From the NCBI RefSeq assembly GCF_001039575.1, contig NZ_JIBT01000009.1:1-64000 (forward strand): a DNA stretch of 64,000 bases, given 5' to 3'. Positions 7,255-16,511 of this stretch are shown here, one piece after another. The notes under the pieces were generated by a model that saw only the letters and a program-made list of their open reading frames with translations, was not told the origin of the DNA and ran no database searches. Positions within the stretch are counted from its first letter, which is position 1. Every line of letters starts with the position of its first letter. Position numbers and translations under genes: made by a program. This DNA comes from Halomonas sp. PR-M31. GTDB taxonomy: Bacteria; Pseudomonadota; Gammaproteobacteria; Pseudomonadales; Halomonadaceae.

Positions 7255-9930
7255 TCAGCCTGCCAAGGCTTTTTCCACCACTTCATAGACGTTCGGCGAC
7301 AGATCCTCGGCGCGAATACGCTCCAGTTCTGCCTTCATCAGCGCTTGGCGCTGCTCATCGAAGCGCTGCCAGCGGGTGAGCGGGGTGATAATGCGGGCGG
7401 CGATCTCCGGGTTGAGCTTGTTGAGCTCGATCACCACGTCCGCCAGCAGCTTATACCCTTCCCCGTCCAGACGGTGGAAGTTGACCCGGTTCTGACCCAC
7501 GAAGGCGCCGATCAACGCCCGTACCCGATTGGGGTTCTTTAGGGAGAACGCCGGATGCGCCATCAGGTACTTCACGCGATCCAGCGCATCGGATTGCGGC
7601 CGGGTGACCTGCAGGCTGAACCATTGATCCATGACCAGCGGGTCATGGGCCCATTTTTCGCCGAAGGCCTTGAGTGCCGGATCGGCGATATCGCCCCTAG
7701 AGCTATGCACCAGTAGCGTCAAGGCGGCCCGCACGTCAGTCATGTTGTGATCCGCCTCGAACTGCTGCTGAGCCAGGGCGACTCCCTGCTCGTCCTCGAT
7801 GCTCATCAGATAGGACAGCGCGACGTTCTTGAGACTGCGCTGGGCGATCTGCCCCGCGCTGGGAGCGTACGCCGCCTCAATCTGGTTGGCTTGATAGATC
7901 GCCAGGAACTCGTCCCGCAATGCATAGGCCAGGGACTGCTTGACGAAGCTGCGGGCGGCATGAATGGCATCCACGTCCACCACCGGCTGCTGCTCGGCGA
8001 TATAGGCTTCGGAGGGTAGTGTCAGCATTTCCGCCAGCACCGCCTTGTCTTCCGTCGGCGTGGTCAGGAGGCTGCGGAAAGCGTCGACGACACGCGAATC
8101 CATGACCTTCTCCACCCCGTTGCGGTGGGCGGCGATCAGATCGTCCAGCGCCAGCATGGCCAGTCGCTGCCCGGCGTCCCAGCGATTGAAGCCGTCGACA
8201 TCATGCATGAGCAGAAAGGCCAACTCGTCGCGCCCATAGGGAAAGCGCAGCTTGGCCGGCGCGGAAAACCCTCTCAGCAGTGACGGGATCGGCGCTTCAT
8301 CGAGTCCTGTAAAAATAAACGTCTGCTCTTCTTGGCGCAGATGCAGTACGCCGCCCTTGTCCAGATTCGCCTGATCCTCCGGATCTTCCAATGTCAGCCT
8401 TAGATCCTCGCCGGACTTGGTACCCACCAGGCCGACCTTCACGGGAAGGTGCAGCGGTTGCTTGTCGGGCTGATCTGCCGTGGCCGGGGTGCGCTGACGC
8501 AGGGTCAGATGATACTCACCCTTGGCGTAGTCGTAGTCGCCGCTGGCATCGATTTCCGGGGTGCCGGCCTGGGAATACCAGCGCATGAACTGATCGAGAT
8601 CGAGCCCTGAGACCTCTGCCATGCAGCCGACGAAATCCTCGATGGTCACCGCCTGGCCGTCGAAACGTTCGAAATAGAGATCCGACCCCTTGCGAAAGGT
8701 CTCCCACCCCAGCAGATGGCGCAGCATACGCACGATCTCGGAGCCTTTCTCGTAGATGGTCAGGGTGTAGAAATTGGTGATCTCGATGTAGTGATCCGGG
8801 CGTACCGGGTGTGCGGTCGGGCCGGAATCCTCCGCGAACTGGGCGGTACGCAGGAACGAGACGTCCTGGATGCGCTTGACCGGCGCCGAGTTCATGTCCG
8901 CGGTAAAGCCTTGATCGCGAAAGACGGTAAAGCCCTCTTTCAGCGACAGCTGGAACCAGTCGCGACAGGTGACCCGGTTGCCGGACCAGTTGTGGAAATA
9001 CTCGTGGGCCACGACCCCTTCCACTCGCTGAAAGGCGGCGTCCGTGGCGGTCTGGGGATGAGTCAGCACCGCGGCGCTGTTGAAGATGTTGAGACCCTTG
9101 TTCTCCATGGCGCCCATGTTGAAATCATCCACGGCGACGATCATGAAGCGGTCGAGATCGTACTCCCGGCCATAGGTCTCTTCGTCCCACTTCATGGATG
9201 CCTTGAGAGAACGCATGGCATGCTCGGTCTTGTCCAGGTTCTGCGGCTCGACCCAGATCTGCAGAAGTACTTCGCGCCCGCTCATGGTGGTGAAATGATC
9301 CTCAACCTTCTCGAGCTGCCCCGCCACCAGGGCAAACAGGTAGCTGGGCTTGGGATGAGGATCTTCCCAGGTAACGAAATGCTTACCGTTTGGCAGCTCG
9401 CCCCGTTCCACCGGGTTACCGTTTGAGAGCAGCACCGGTAGTTGCGTCTTGTCGCCTATCACCGTAGTCGCAAAGGTTGCCATCACGTCCGGACGATCCG
9501 GATAGAAGGTAATGCGGCGAAAACCTTCCGCCTCGCACTGGGTGCAGAACATGCCGTTGGACACATAGAGCCCTTGCAGGGCGGTGTTCGAGGCAGGGTC
9601 GACAACCACCTCGGTTTCCAGTCGCATCCGCTCCGGCGGGTTGTCGATGGTCAGGGATTTCTCATCGAGCCGGTACTCCCCTTCCTGAAGCTCTTGCCCA
9701 TCGATGGCAATGCGCTGCAAGGAAAGCTTCTCGCCGTTGAGGGTCAGCGGGCGGCCTGGATCGCTATCCGGATGACGTTCGAGATGCAGCAGGGCAGTTA
9801 CTCGCGTGTTCGAAGGATCGAGATCAAACTTGAGTTCGGTATGGGTCACTCGAAACGCAGGTGGCTGGTAATCACTCAAATAGGTGGGTTGTGGTTTCTC
9901 ATTCGTCGGTGCTGCCTGGGACATGGTCAT
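7255..9930 (-). CDS. pepN: Aminopeptidase N (M1 zinc metallopeptidase)
   Basis: About 891 residues, the gammaproteobacterial PepN length. It removes N-terminal amino acids from cytosolic peptides. The exopeptidase motif GAMEN lies at about residues 273-277 and the zinc motif HEYFH at about 309-313, with the downstream Glu ligand in LSLKEGFTVF. The all-helical C-terminal domain is present to the end (LSPNVYEVVEKALAG). I chose the ATG at 9930 because AGGAG lies nine bases upstream; a longer frame from 9963 lacks one, and ATG 9924 is also possible. It is a single-gene unit bounded by the terminator at 7198-7229. Confidence 0.96.
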   Translation of the reverse strand: MTMSQAAPTNEKPQPTYLSDYQPPAFRVTHTELKFDLDPSNTRVTALLHLERHPDSDPGRPLTLNGEKLSLQRIAIDGQELQEGEYRLDEKSLTIDNPPERMRLETEVVVDPASNTALQGLYVSNGMFCTQCEAEGFRRITFYPDRPDVMATFATTVIGDKTQLPVLLSNGNPVERGELPNGKHFVTWEDPHPKPSYLFALVAGQLEKVEDHFTTMSGREVLLQIWVEPQNLDKTEHAMRSLKASMKWDEETYGREYDLDRFMIVAVDDFNMGAMENKGLNIFNSAAVLTHPQTATDAAFQRVEGVVAHEYFHNWSGNRVTCRDWFQLSLKEGFTVFRDQGFTADMNSAPVKRIQDVSFLRTAQFAEDSGPTAHPVRPDHYIEITNFYTLTIYEKGSEIVRMLRHLLGWETFRKGSDLYFERFDGQAVTIEDFVGCMAEVSGLDLDQFMRWYSQAGTPEIDASGDYDYAKGEYHLTLRQRTPATADQPDKQPLHLPVKVGLVGTKSGEDLRLTLEDPEDQANLDKGGVLHLRQEEQTFIFTGLDEAPIPSLLRGFSAPAKLRFPYGRDELAFLLMHDVDGFNRWDAGQRLAMLALDDLIAAHRNGVEKVMDSRVVDAFRSLLTTPTEDKAVLAEMLTLPSEAYIAEQQPVVDVDAIHAARSFVKQSLAYALRDEFLAIYQANQIEAAYAPSAGQIAQRSLKNVALSYLMSIEDEQGVALAQQQFEADHNMTDVRAALTLLVHSSRGDIADPALKAFGEKWAHDPLVMDQWFSLQVTRPQSDALDRVKYLMAHPAFSLKNPNRVRALIGAFVGQNRVNFHRLDGEGYKLLADVVIELNKLNPEIAARIITPLTRWQRFDEQRQALMKAELERIRAEDLSPNVYEVVEKALAG

Positions 9931-10019
9931 CAACTGAAACTCCTGAATCGAATTGCCGATCATTGTACGCCCCGGGCGTCCCGAGCCTCAAAGAGAGGCC
10001 GAAGCCCTGAAAGCAGTGA

Positions 10020-10517
10020 TCAGCGACTCGAGCGTTGGGTGGACAGACGATCACGACAGGATGTCTGGTTATCGGTAGTAGAGGCTTTTCCTGACATAGC
10101 GGGTTCTGGCGAGACAGATTCTGGCGAACTTGGGTCGGCACAGACTCCTTGGGTTGGCTCCGGCCGAGTGGCAAGCCACACACCTATCAAGGCAAGCCCC
10201 GGAATCAGAATCGCCTGCAACCATCGGGATTCAACACTCAGGGCTATCATCAGCATAGACAGCGCCAGCATGGCGCAGGCGAGATACTTGGCCTGGCGCG
10301 AGATAGCGCCTTCAGTTTCCCAGCTGACGATCGGCGGGCCGAAGCGAGGGTGGCAACGAATCCAACGCGCGAACCGAGGCGAGCCCTTGGATGCCAACCA
10401 AAGCGCCAACAGCATGAATACCGTCGTGGGCATCAGCGGCAGAAAGGCGCCAATGATACCCAGACCGAAACTGAGGCCCGCCAGGCTCGTGTAAAGCGCG
10501 CGTCTCAGCTTCGACAT
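10020..10517 (-). CDS. YbaN/DUF454 family inner-membrane protein
   Basis: 165 residues. The DUF454 core occupies the first ~120 residues: GLSFGLGIIGAFLPLMPTTV near 15-34 gives the first helix pair, and ARWIRCHPRFGPPIVSWETE near 50-69 is the conserved cytoplasmic loop. Two more helices follow (MLALSMLMIALSV, ILIPGLALIGVWLA). The last ~45 residues are a Ser/Thr-rich tail absent from short family members. Function is unknown in the family. It lies 58 bp downstream of yajQ on the same strand, so cotranscription is likely. Confidence 0.82.
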   Translation of the reverse strand: MSKLRRALYTSLAGLSFGLGIIGAFLPLMPTTVFMLLALWLASKGSPRFARWIRCHPRFGPPIVSWETEGAISRQAKYLACAMLALSMLMIALSVESRWLQAILIPGLALIGVWLATRPEPTQGVCADPSSPESVSPEPAMSGKASTTDNQTSCRDRLSTQRSSR

Positions 10518-10575
10518 GACGGCCTCCTGATAAAGAGAAGATCACCCTTCCCCGGCAGATTCTCACCTCTTCATT

Positions 10576-11061
10576 CTAGTCGCGAAAATTATTGAACTGC
10601 AGCGGCATGTCGATGGATTTATCGTTCTTCAGCAGCATCATGGTCTCTTGCAGGTCGTCGCGCTTCTTGCCAGTGACCCGTACCTTTTCACCCTGAATCT
10701 GGGCCTGCACCTTGAGTTTGGCATCCTTGATCGCCTTGACGATCTTCTTGGCCAATGGCTGATCGATACCTTGACGCAGCACGATTTGTTGACGAGCGCG
10801 CACCCCGCTGCTGTCCGCATCCTTTTCTTCCAGACAGCTCACATCGATGCCTCGCGCAATCAGGCGCCCCTTGAGGATGTCGATCATCTGACGCAGCTGG
10901 AAATCCGCATCCGCCTCCAGTTTCACGTTCTCGCCTTCCTCGCTGAAGCTTGCGGTGACACCGCGGAAATCGAAGCGAGTTGCAAGCTCCCGATTGGCCT
11001 GATCCACTGCGTTGGTCACTTCGTGCTTGTCGAGTTCAGAGACGATATCGAAAGAAGGCAT
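10576..11061 (-). CDS. yajQ: YajQ family nucleotide/cyclic-di-GMP-binding protein
   Basis: 161 residues, the full family length. It starts [20 protein letters not shown], and has [10 protein letters not shown], the [20 protein letters not shown] insert and [17 protein letters not shown] near the C-terminus; these are the conserved YajQ blocks. Relatives bind nucleotides, and in Xanthomonas a member binds cyclic di-GMP and controls virulence genes. Here the role is inferred only from family. It is upstream of the DUF454 gene on the same strand. Confidence 0.94.
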   Translation of the reverse strand: MPSFDIVSELDKHEVTNAVDQANRELATRFDFRGVTASFSEEGENVKLEADADFQLRQMIDILKGRLIARGIDVSCLEEKDADSSGVRARQQIVLRQGIDQPLAKKIVKAIKDAKLKVQAQIQGEKVRVTGKKRDDLQETMMLLKNDKSIDMPLQFNNFRD

Positions 11062-11144
11062 GAAAACTCCGCAATATTCATGGAAAGCATCATGCTAGCC
11101 CAAGCGATCATGGTTCGCATCCTCGATCTGGCGAGTGTGACTCT

Positions 11145-11690
11145 CTAAAATGAGGCCTCTACAGAGTCGTTTGGTTCCAATACTTTATCCATCTGCCAGG
11201 CAGCGCAGCCATCACTGTAGTAGTTCTCCAGCCAGCGCCTGGGCAAAAAACCAAGCCGGCGATAGAGGCCGATCGCGCGGCGATTGTCCGCACGTACCTC
11301 GAGGATCATCTTGTGTCGGTTGCGTTCAAGAGCTTCCTGTTCAAGCCGCTCTGCCAATCGGCGTCCTATGCCTTCTCCTCGGGCCTCTGGATGAACGCAA
11401 AAGGAGTAAAGCCTGGCGCTGGCGCTATTGCGGCGCAAAAGCAGGGTTCCATAGCCAAGCAGGATGCCGCTGTCGTTCTCGACAACCCAGGTGACAGCAT
11501 GGGCGCGGGTGAGCAAGTGGGTCAGCTGACGACGATTGAAGCGATCTCCCTCGAAGGACTCGATTTCCAGGCGGCAAAGACCATCAAGATCTTCCGGGCG
11601 AGCCGGACGCAGTTGGGGCAACACGGCGATTTCATCTCTTGCTGACATGACTATCGTCGGCATTGTGGGGGGTGTTTCGGGGTTTGTCAT
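11145..11690 (-). CDS. GNAT family N-acetyltransferase (RimI-like)
   Basis: The acetyl-CoA binding core is clear: LYSFCVHPEARGEGIGRRLA contains the R/Q-x-x-G-x-G/A P-loop, followed by ILEVRADNRRAIGLYRRLGF and RRWLENYYSDGCAAWQMDK, a RimI-like C-terminus. About 181 residues from the ATG at 11690. The start is uncertain: ATGs at 11663 and 11648 are also in frame and none has a good binding site; an extension to 11789 would overlap the promoter region of the divergent RimK-like gene. The substrate is unknown. A GNAT gene beside a RimK-like ATP-grasp gene suggests linked peptide or protein-tail modification, but this is inference. Confidence 0.85.
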   Translation of the reverse strand: MTNPETPPTMPTIVMSARDEIAVLPQLRPARPEDLDGLCRLEIESFEGDRFNRRQLTHLLTRAHAVTWVVENDSGILLGYGTLLLRRNSASARLYSFCVHPEARGEGIGRRLAERLEQEALERNRHKMILEVRADNRRAIGLYRRLGFLPRRWLENYYSDGCAAWQMDKVLEPNDSVEASF

Positions 11691-11833
11691 CACTTTGATT
11701 TGAAGCGGATTTCCTTGCAGCAGCGTATTGAACCTGGAGTGAAGCCGGTGCATTCTAGCGCCATTCACGAGCCCCTTACGGGCCGCCAAGGCCTTTGCTT
11801 TCTTGGCCTCTTCTTCAGGCAGGATATTGACCC

Positions 11834-13317
11834 ATGTCGCTACTGCGCATCGTCGTCGACCGTATTTCCGACTGGCGCCCTTACTTTCCCACGGATGACC
11901 TGATCACCGCTGGTGACTATCTTGCTCAGGCACCCAACCCCCAGCAGGACAGTGCTACCCATGTCATCAATCTGTGTGGTGGCCTGGAGTATCTCGAGAC
12001 CGGCTATTACGTCTCGCTGCTGGCCCAGGCCCGGGGGCAACGGGTACTGCCGACAGTGGAGACCCTCAATCAGCTTTCGCGCAAGGCGCTTGTTGATCTA
12101 CAGCTCGAATCCCTGGCCCCGTTGATGGATGAGCTTTCCCGGCGCGGCGCCTTGCAAGGTGATGCGTTCCAATTGAGGCTGATGTTCGGTGAGTGTCTGC
12201 AGCCAGGGCTAAGCAAACTGGCCCGCCGACTGTTCGACCGGCTGCCCTGCCCCTTGTTGGAAGCGCGCTTTCAGCATCGCCAGGGCTCTGGCGCCTGACC
12301 CGACTCAAACCTGTTTCGCTCTCATCCCTGAACGGTGAAGAGCAGGATCTATTCGCTCAGGCACTTAATCGACATTCTCGCCGGGTATGGCGTACGCCAA
12401 AGGCACGGCGCCGCTACCGCTATGACTTGGCAATTTTGATCGATCCGGAAGAAGCCTTACCGCCGAGCAACAAGAGTGCGCTGAAGCAGTTCATTCGCGC
12501 CGGGCGCCGGCTGGGCATCGATGTGTCGTTGATCACCAAGCGTGATGAAAGCCGTCTGGCGGAATTCGATGCGCTATTCATTCGCGAGACCACGTCTCTT
12601 GATCATCACACCTATCGCATGGCTCGACGCGCCGAGCATGAAGGTCTGGTCGTGATCGATGATCCTCGTTCGATCCTGCGCTGCACCAACAAGGTCTATC
12701 TGCATGAGCTGCTCGGCGCCAAAGGCGTACCTACGCCCGGCGGCATACTGCTGCATCGAGACGATCTCAAGCGCCTGCCGGAGAAAACCGCAGGGCTGCA
12801 GTTCCCGATGGTGCTCAAGGTGCCGGACGGCGCCTTTTCACGAGGCGTGGTGAAGATCACCTCCGCGGATCAGCTCCCGGCGGAAGCCAGCCACCTGTTC
12901 GAGTCCTCCGCCCTGCTGCTGCTACAGGAATGGCTGCCCACGGAGTTCGATTGGCGCATCGGCGTACTCGACGGCAAGGTGCTGTTCGCCAGTCGTTACT
13001 ACATGGCCCGGGGCCATTGGCAAATCTATGATCATTCCCGAGGCAAGACCCGCAGCGGCGGCTTCACCACTCACGATCCCAAGGAAGCGCCCAAGGCCGT
13101 GGTTAGGGCAGCGCTCAAGGCGACTCGCCTGATCGGTGATGGTCTTTATGGGGTGGACATCAAGCAGATCGGCGATCGAGTAGTGGTCATCGAGGTCAAT
13201 GACAATCCCAACCTGGATGCGGGAATAGAAGACGTCGTATTGGGGCGCGACCTTTATACCAAGGTCATGGAAGTATTTCTGGCAAGAATGGACGCTCGTC
13301 GATACCAAGCTTCTTGA
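11834..13317 (+). pseudogene. RimK-family ATP-grasp ligase, frameshifted
   Basis: Two overlapping frames make one protein of about 494 residues. Frame one (11834 to about 12285) encodes the N-terminal domain (MSLLRIVVDRISDWRPYFPT, then HVINLCGGLEYLETGYYVSL). Frame two, from about 12286, continues LWRLTRLKPVSLSSLNGEEQ. It then gives the ATP-grasp part: IRETTSLDHHTYRMA, DDPRSILRCTNKVYL, PMVLKVPDGAFSRGVVKI, LLQEWLPTEFDWRIGVLDGK and the metal-binding VVIEVNDNPNLDAG. Restoring one base in CAGGGCTC joins the frames exactly. RimK-type ligases add amino acids to protein or small-molecule carboxylates. The join suggests an intact gene with a sequencing deletion. Divergent from the GNAT gene. Confidence 0.88.
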
Positions 13318-13430
13318 AAGCCATTCAAAAACCTGTGCCAACTTCCATACTCGTAAACACGGCTCGCTGCGTTATAGTTTAATTCGCGCAAGTCGAGCCG
13401 GGTTTATCATTCCTTTTTCGAGGGTTGTCG

Positions 13431-14309
13431 TTAGTTTGCGCTGTCACCGGCCTCTAGCCAGCCGTCCACCAGCTCGCGATTTTCCTCGATCCACTGTCGA
13501 GCACCTTCCGCCGGATCGCCGGTTTCCTCGATGACTGCCATCAGACCACCGAGGGAGTCATCGTCCATTTCCCAGGCATTGAGTACTGCAGTCAACCAGG
13601 GATCGTCTTCCGCGAAACCCTTACGCGAGAACCAGTAGATGGCTTCTTCTTCGGCGCCGTAGACGTTCTCAGGGTCGTCGAGATACTTGAGATCGTATTC
13701 GGCAAAAGCCCAGTGCGGATTCCACAGGGTCACCACCATGGGCTCCTGGCGCTTGTAGGCATCCTTTAGCGCCGCCATCATGGCGACCTCGGAGCTACTG
13801 AGTTGACGCATCGGCAGGTCATAGGTCTCGATGGCGTCTTCGGTGGCCGTCGAGATCGTCGAGCCTGGGTCGATGCCGACAATGGTAGCGCGACCTTGAT
13901 AGTCGAAATCGTCGGCTTTTTCGGCAAGTTCGGAAATCGAATCGATATCCACATAGGCCGGCACCACCAACCCCAGTCCCGGGCCGTCGTACCAGGTTTC
14001 GTGAACGGTCAGCTGCTCCTTGTGAGGCTCGATGTAGTCCTTGTCGGTGGTGGGCAGCCAGGTTTCCAGGGAAATATCCATGTCGCCGTTGGCGATGCCG
14101 CTGAAGGCCACGCTCTTGCCAACGTTGGTAATATCCACCTGGTAATCGTAGGGCGCCTGCTCAAGCACGAGCTTCCACATGTTGGCCGCGGCGATGTTCT
14201 CGGCCCAGTTGAGGGTGGCGATATTGACCTGCTTTTGTTCCTGGGCCTGAGCGCCCAGCGTCGTCGCAGTCAATCCAGCGGCGAGTAATATCCTTGTTAT
14301 TCCTGGCAT
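13431..14309 (-). CDS. Glycine betaine/proline-type ABC transporter substrate-binding protein
   Basis: 292 residues with a signal peptide (ITRILLAAGLTATTLGAQAQ). OpuAC/ProX features include NIATLNWAENIAAANMWKLV, VAFSGIANGDMDISLETWLP, TWYDGPGLGLVVPAYV, and VVTLWNPHWAFAEYDLKYLD near 195-214. The tryptophan- and tyrosine-rich pocket fits quaternary ammonium ligands such as betaine or choline. No permease or ATPase gene is adjacent, so it probably works with a transporter encoded elsewhere. Osmolyte uptake would suit a halophile. Confidence 0.9.
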   Translation of the reverse strand: MPGITRILLAAGLTATTLGAQAQEQKQVNIATLNWAENIAAANMWKLVLEQAPYDYQVDITNVGKSVAFSGIANGDMDISLETWLPTTDKDYIEPHKEQLTVHETWYDGPGLGLVVPAYVDIDSISELAEKADDFDYQGRATIVGIDPGSTISTATEDAIETYDLPMRQLSSSEVAMMAALKDAYKRQEPMVVTLWNPHWAFAEYDLKYLDDPENVYGAEEEAIYWFSRKGFAEDDPWLTAVLNAWEMDDDSLGGLMAVIEETGDPAEGARQWIEENRELVDGWLEAGDSAN

Positions 14310-14363
14310 TGTCGCACCTCGTTGATGATTGTTTGTTCAACATATCATGATGCGACGGCAAGG

Positions 14364-15200
14364 CTACTGAACGCTCACTTCATAACCGGAGAACTTGCGC
14401 AGGTTGATGACGCCGGTATCGAGCATCACATATTGTCCTTTCAAGCCGAGCAAGGTGCCGGAAACATCAGGATTCTTGTCGAAGTTATGAGATACCACCT
14501 TGGTCGGCGATTGAAGCACCGGATACTTAAAGCTCATGGGTTCTGCGTCGAGAAAGCGCACAAAATCATCGCCGAAGCGCTCACGTAGATTGGCAAGTCC
14601 GCCTGCAAGGGATTCCAGCAGGCGATCGCGCTCAGCGCGCAGGTCCATGGGGGCCACCTCGCCTTTGAGCATGGCGCGCCAGTTGGTACGATCCGCGACC
14701 TGCTCTTTGAACAGTACCTCGACGAAACCGGATTGCTGACGGGTATCGACCTCGAGAATCGGCAGCGCCTGGATTGCCCCTTGATCCAGCCAACGGGTCG
14801 GCATCTGGGTCTTTCGGGTGATACCTACCTTGAGCCCGGAAGAGTTGGCCAGATAGATGACATGGGGCTGGAAGCAGTGGCGCTCGCCCCACTCGGGCTC
14901 GCGGCAGGTGCCGGCAAAATAATGGCAAAGCTCCGGCTTGACGATGCAGGTATCGCACTGGGCCAGGCGTTTGAAGCAAGGATAGCAATGACCTTGAGCA
15001 AAGCTCTTGCGGATAGGGCGTCCGCAGTGTGTGCAAGCAATGGCCCCGGTATGGCGTAAATGCAACGATTGGCCGAGACGCGCGTTGAGATCGAGACGCT
15101 GCTCACCGGCGCGCAGCGTATACTGGGCCGGCTGATCCTTGTCACCCGGTGTGATGCCCATCTTGCTCAAGCAGCCGCTGAGCGCGATCAGTTCACCCAC
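14364..15200 (-). CDS. DUF2797 domain-containing zinc-finger-like protein
   Basis: 278 residues. Paired cysteine motifs (CTHCGRPIRKSFAQGHCYPC, CDTC) near 56-85, then CHYFAGTCREPEWGERHCFQ, suggest zinc binding in the N-terminal half. HVIYLANSSGLKVGITRKTQ and PTRWLDQGAIQALPI resemble a GIY-YIG-like fold core, as noted for this family. No function is established. It overlaps the yeaC-like gene upstream by 13 bp, so the two are translationally coupled. Confidence 0.85.
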   Translation of the reverse strand: MGELIALSGCLSKMGITPGDKDQPAQYTLRAGEQRLDLNARLGQSLHLRHTGAIACTHCGRPIRKSFAQGHCYPCFKRLAQCDTCIVKPELCHYFAGTCREPEWGERHCFQPHVIYLANSSGLKVGITRKTQMPTRWLDQGAIQALPILEVDTRQQSGFVEVLFKEQVADRTNWRAMLKGEVAPMDLRAERDRLLESLAGGLANLRERFGDDFVRFLDAEPMSFKYPVLQSPTKVVSHNFDKNPDVSGTLLGLKGQYVMLDTGVINLRKFSGYEVSVQ

Positions 15201-15448
15201 GTGATGCTGTCCTCATCATCGTTCTTGTCACTGCCGCAGGTCGATTTCCCTACGAAGCCAATACGCTCACTTTCCGGCACTTTGTGCTCGACTTCGTAAC
15301 GCATCACCGCTTCCAGACACAGCTCGGTCTGCTCTTCGGTGAGACGGCGCCCGTCGGGCCATTTGCGCAGGGATACCGCCTGCTTGAGGCTCTCATAGAT
15401 GGTGGGTGTCATCTGCTGGATCATGCGCTCGAAGGTCATGTCGCTCAT
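15188..15448 (-). CDS. YeaC family protein (DUF1315)
   Basis: 86 residues from the ATG at 15448, chosen because GGAGAGCAGACG lies directly upstream; a longer frame to 15505 has no binding site. The family core is visible: MIQQMTPTIYESLKQAVSLR, KWPDGRRLTEEQTELCLEAV, MRYEVEHKVPESERIGFV. The C-terminus is acidic (SDKNDDEDSITWVN). Function is unknown. It is sandwiched between the rhomboid gene and the DUF2797 gene on one strand, probably a single operon. Confidence 0.88.
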   Translation of the reverse strand: MSDMTFERMIQQMTPTIYESLKQAVSLRKWPDGRRLTEEQTELCLEAVMRYEVEHKVPESERIGFVGKSTCGSDKNDDEDSITWVN

Positions 15449-15468
15449 CGTCTGCTCTCCAGGAATTG

Positions 15469-16317
15469 TCATGAAATGCGCCGGGCACGACTGCTGGCCA
15501 GCCACCCCATTATCAGGCCGCTAATGAGTCCGCCCAGATGGGCCTCGTTGGCCACGTTGCCAAAGCCGATGGGTTCGGCAAAATCCGTCATGGTAAAGAC
15601 CATCCAGCCCAGCATGAACACCACCAGCATCTGCGGCACGAAAAAACCGCTTTTCGGCGCTCGCCAGGCCATTAACCAGACATAGCCGAGTAGCGCATAA
15701 TCCACCCCGGACATGCCACCGAACAAGACGGTACCGGTAGCGTACTGGGCCAGATTGGAGACCAGCGCGCTGAGAATCACTATGCCCAGCAGTCTAAGCG
15801 ACCCCTGCAGCGCTTCGATCTGACGCCCGAAATACCATAGCCATAGCATGTTGAAAATCAGGTGCGTCCAGCCGAAGTGCAGGAATGCCGGCGATATCAG
15901 ACGCCAGATCTGCCCCGAGAACAGGGTGTCACTCAGGGTGCCGACGCTAAGCTGGTTCCCTACCACGCCAAGAGGCGTGATGGTCATGGCCGCAATGACC
16001 AGATCACCCAAGATGGCCATCAACCCGAATACCGCCAAACACAACAAGATCAGCCCCGCCGCCAGGGGTGCCTCGGCCAGTATTCCTTGGCGCCAGCCTC
16101 GCGACCTAGAGCGCTGCTCGGCGTTCAGGGTCAATGATTCACCGCGCTTCCAACGCTCGACCAGCTGCATCAGATCTTCCTGCTGGCGAGGATCCGCCAG
16201 CCATAGTACCTGGGCATCATTTTCCTCGGTAAAGCGATGGCCGATACGCTGGGCCCAGAGCGCTTGGCGTAGCGCCCGGGTATCGGTATCCCTGGGCAGC
16301 ATCAGCACCTTATGCAT
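15469..16317 (-). CDS. Rhomboid family intramembrane serine protease
   Basis: 282 residues with an N-terminal cytosolic domain (about 85 residues, GlpG-like) followed by six membrane helices. The catalytic serine is in GGMSGVDYALLGYVWL near residues 203-218 and the catalytic histidine in ANEAHLGGLISGLIMGWL near the C-terminus. HFGWTHLIFNMLWLWYFGRQ in the second helix is the conserved oxyanion/structural block. It cleaves membrane proteins within the bilayer; the substrate is unknown. First gene of a likely operon with yeaC and the DUF2797 gene. Confidence 0.92.
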   Translation of the reverse strand: MHKVLMLPRDTDTRALRQALWAQRIGHRFTEENDAQVLWLADPRQQEDLMQLVERWKRGESLTLNAEQRSRSRGWRQGILAEAPLAAGLILLCLAVFGLMAILGDLVIAAMTITPLGVVGNQLSVGTLSDTLFSGQIWRLISPAFLHFGWTHLIFNMLWLWYFGRQIEALQGSLRLLGIVILSALVSNLAQYATGTVLFGGMSGVDYALLGYVWLMAWRAPKSGFFVPQMLVVFMLGWMVFTMTDFAEPIGFGNVANEAHLGGLISGLIMGWLASSRARRIS

Positions 16318-16382
16318 CCGTTCGCCCTCTTGTTGTCGGTACGCTCAAGCAATGATCTAACGCGACTAGTATCCCACACAAT

Positions 16383-16411
16383 AAAAAGTCCGGCGGAGAG
16401 GGCCGCCGGAC
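16383..16411 (-). terminator. Rho-independent terminator of the metallophosphoesterase/nadK unit
   Basis: A 9-bp perfect stem GTCCGGCGG/CCGCCGGAC with a 6-base loop and, on the minus strand, a following T-run (plus-strand AAAAA at 16383-16387). It is about 100 bp downstream of the metallophosphoesterase stop. Confidence 0.85.
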
Positions 16412-16511
16412 AACGAGCAAGGAATCATTCAAGGGAACACCTATTGAGACGATGATCGATACGACAAGTTTCCCATGCGGGCAACTATTTGCGTAATAAA
16501 TTGTAAGGCTT

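Noticed and set aside
9442-10494. 350-residue plus-strand ORF opposite pepN
   Set aside because: Antisense to a full aminopeptidase with intact motifs; sequence is His/Arg-rich and has no recognisable domain.
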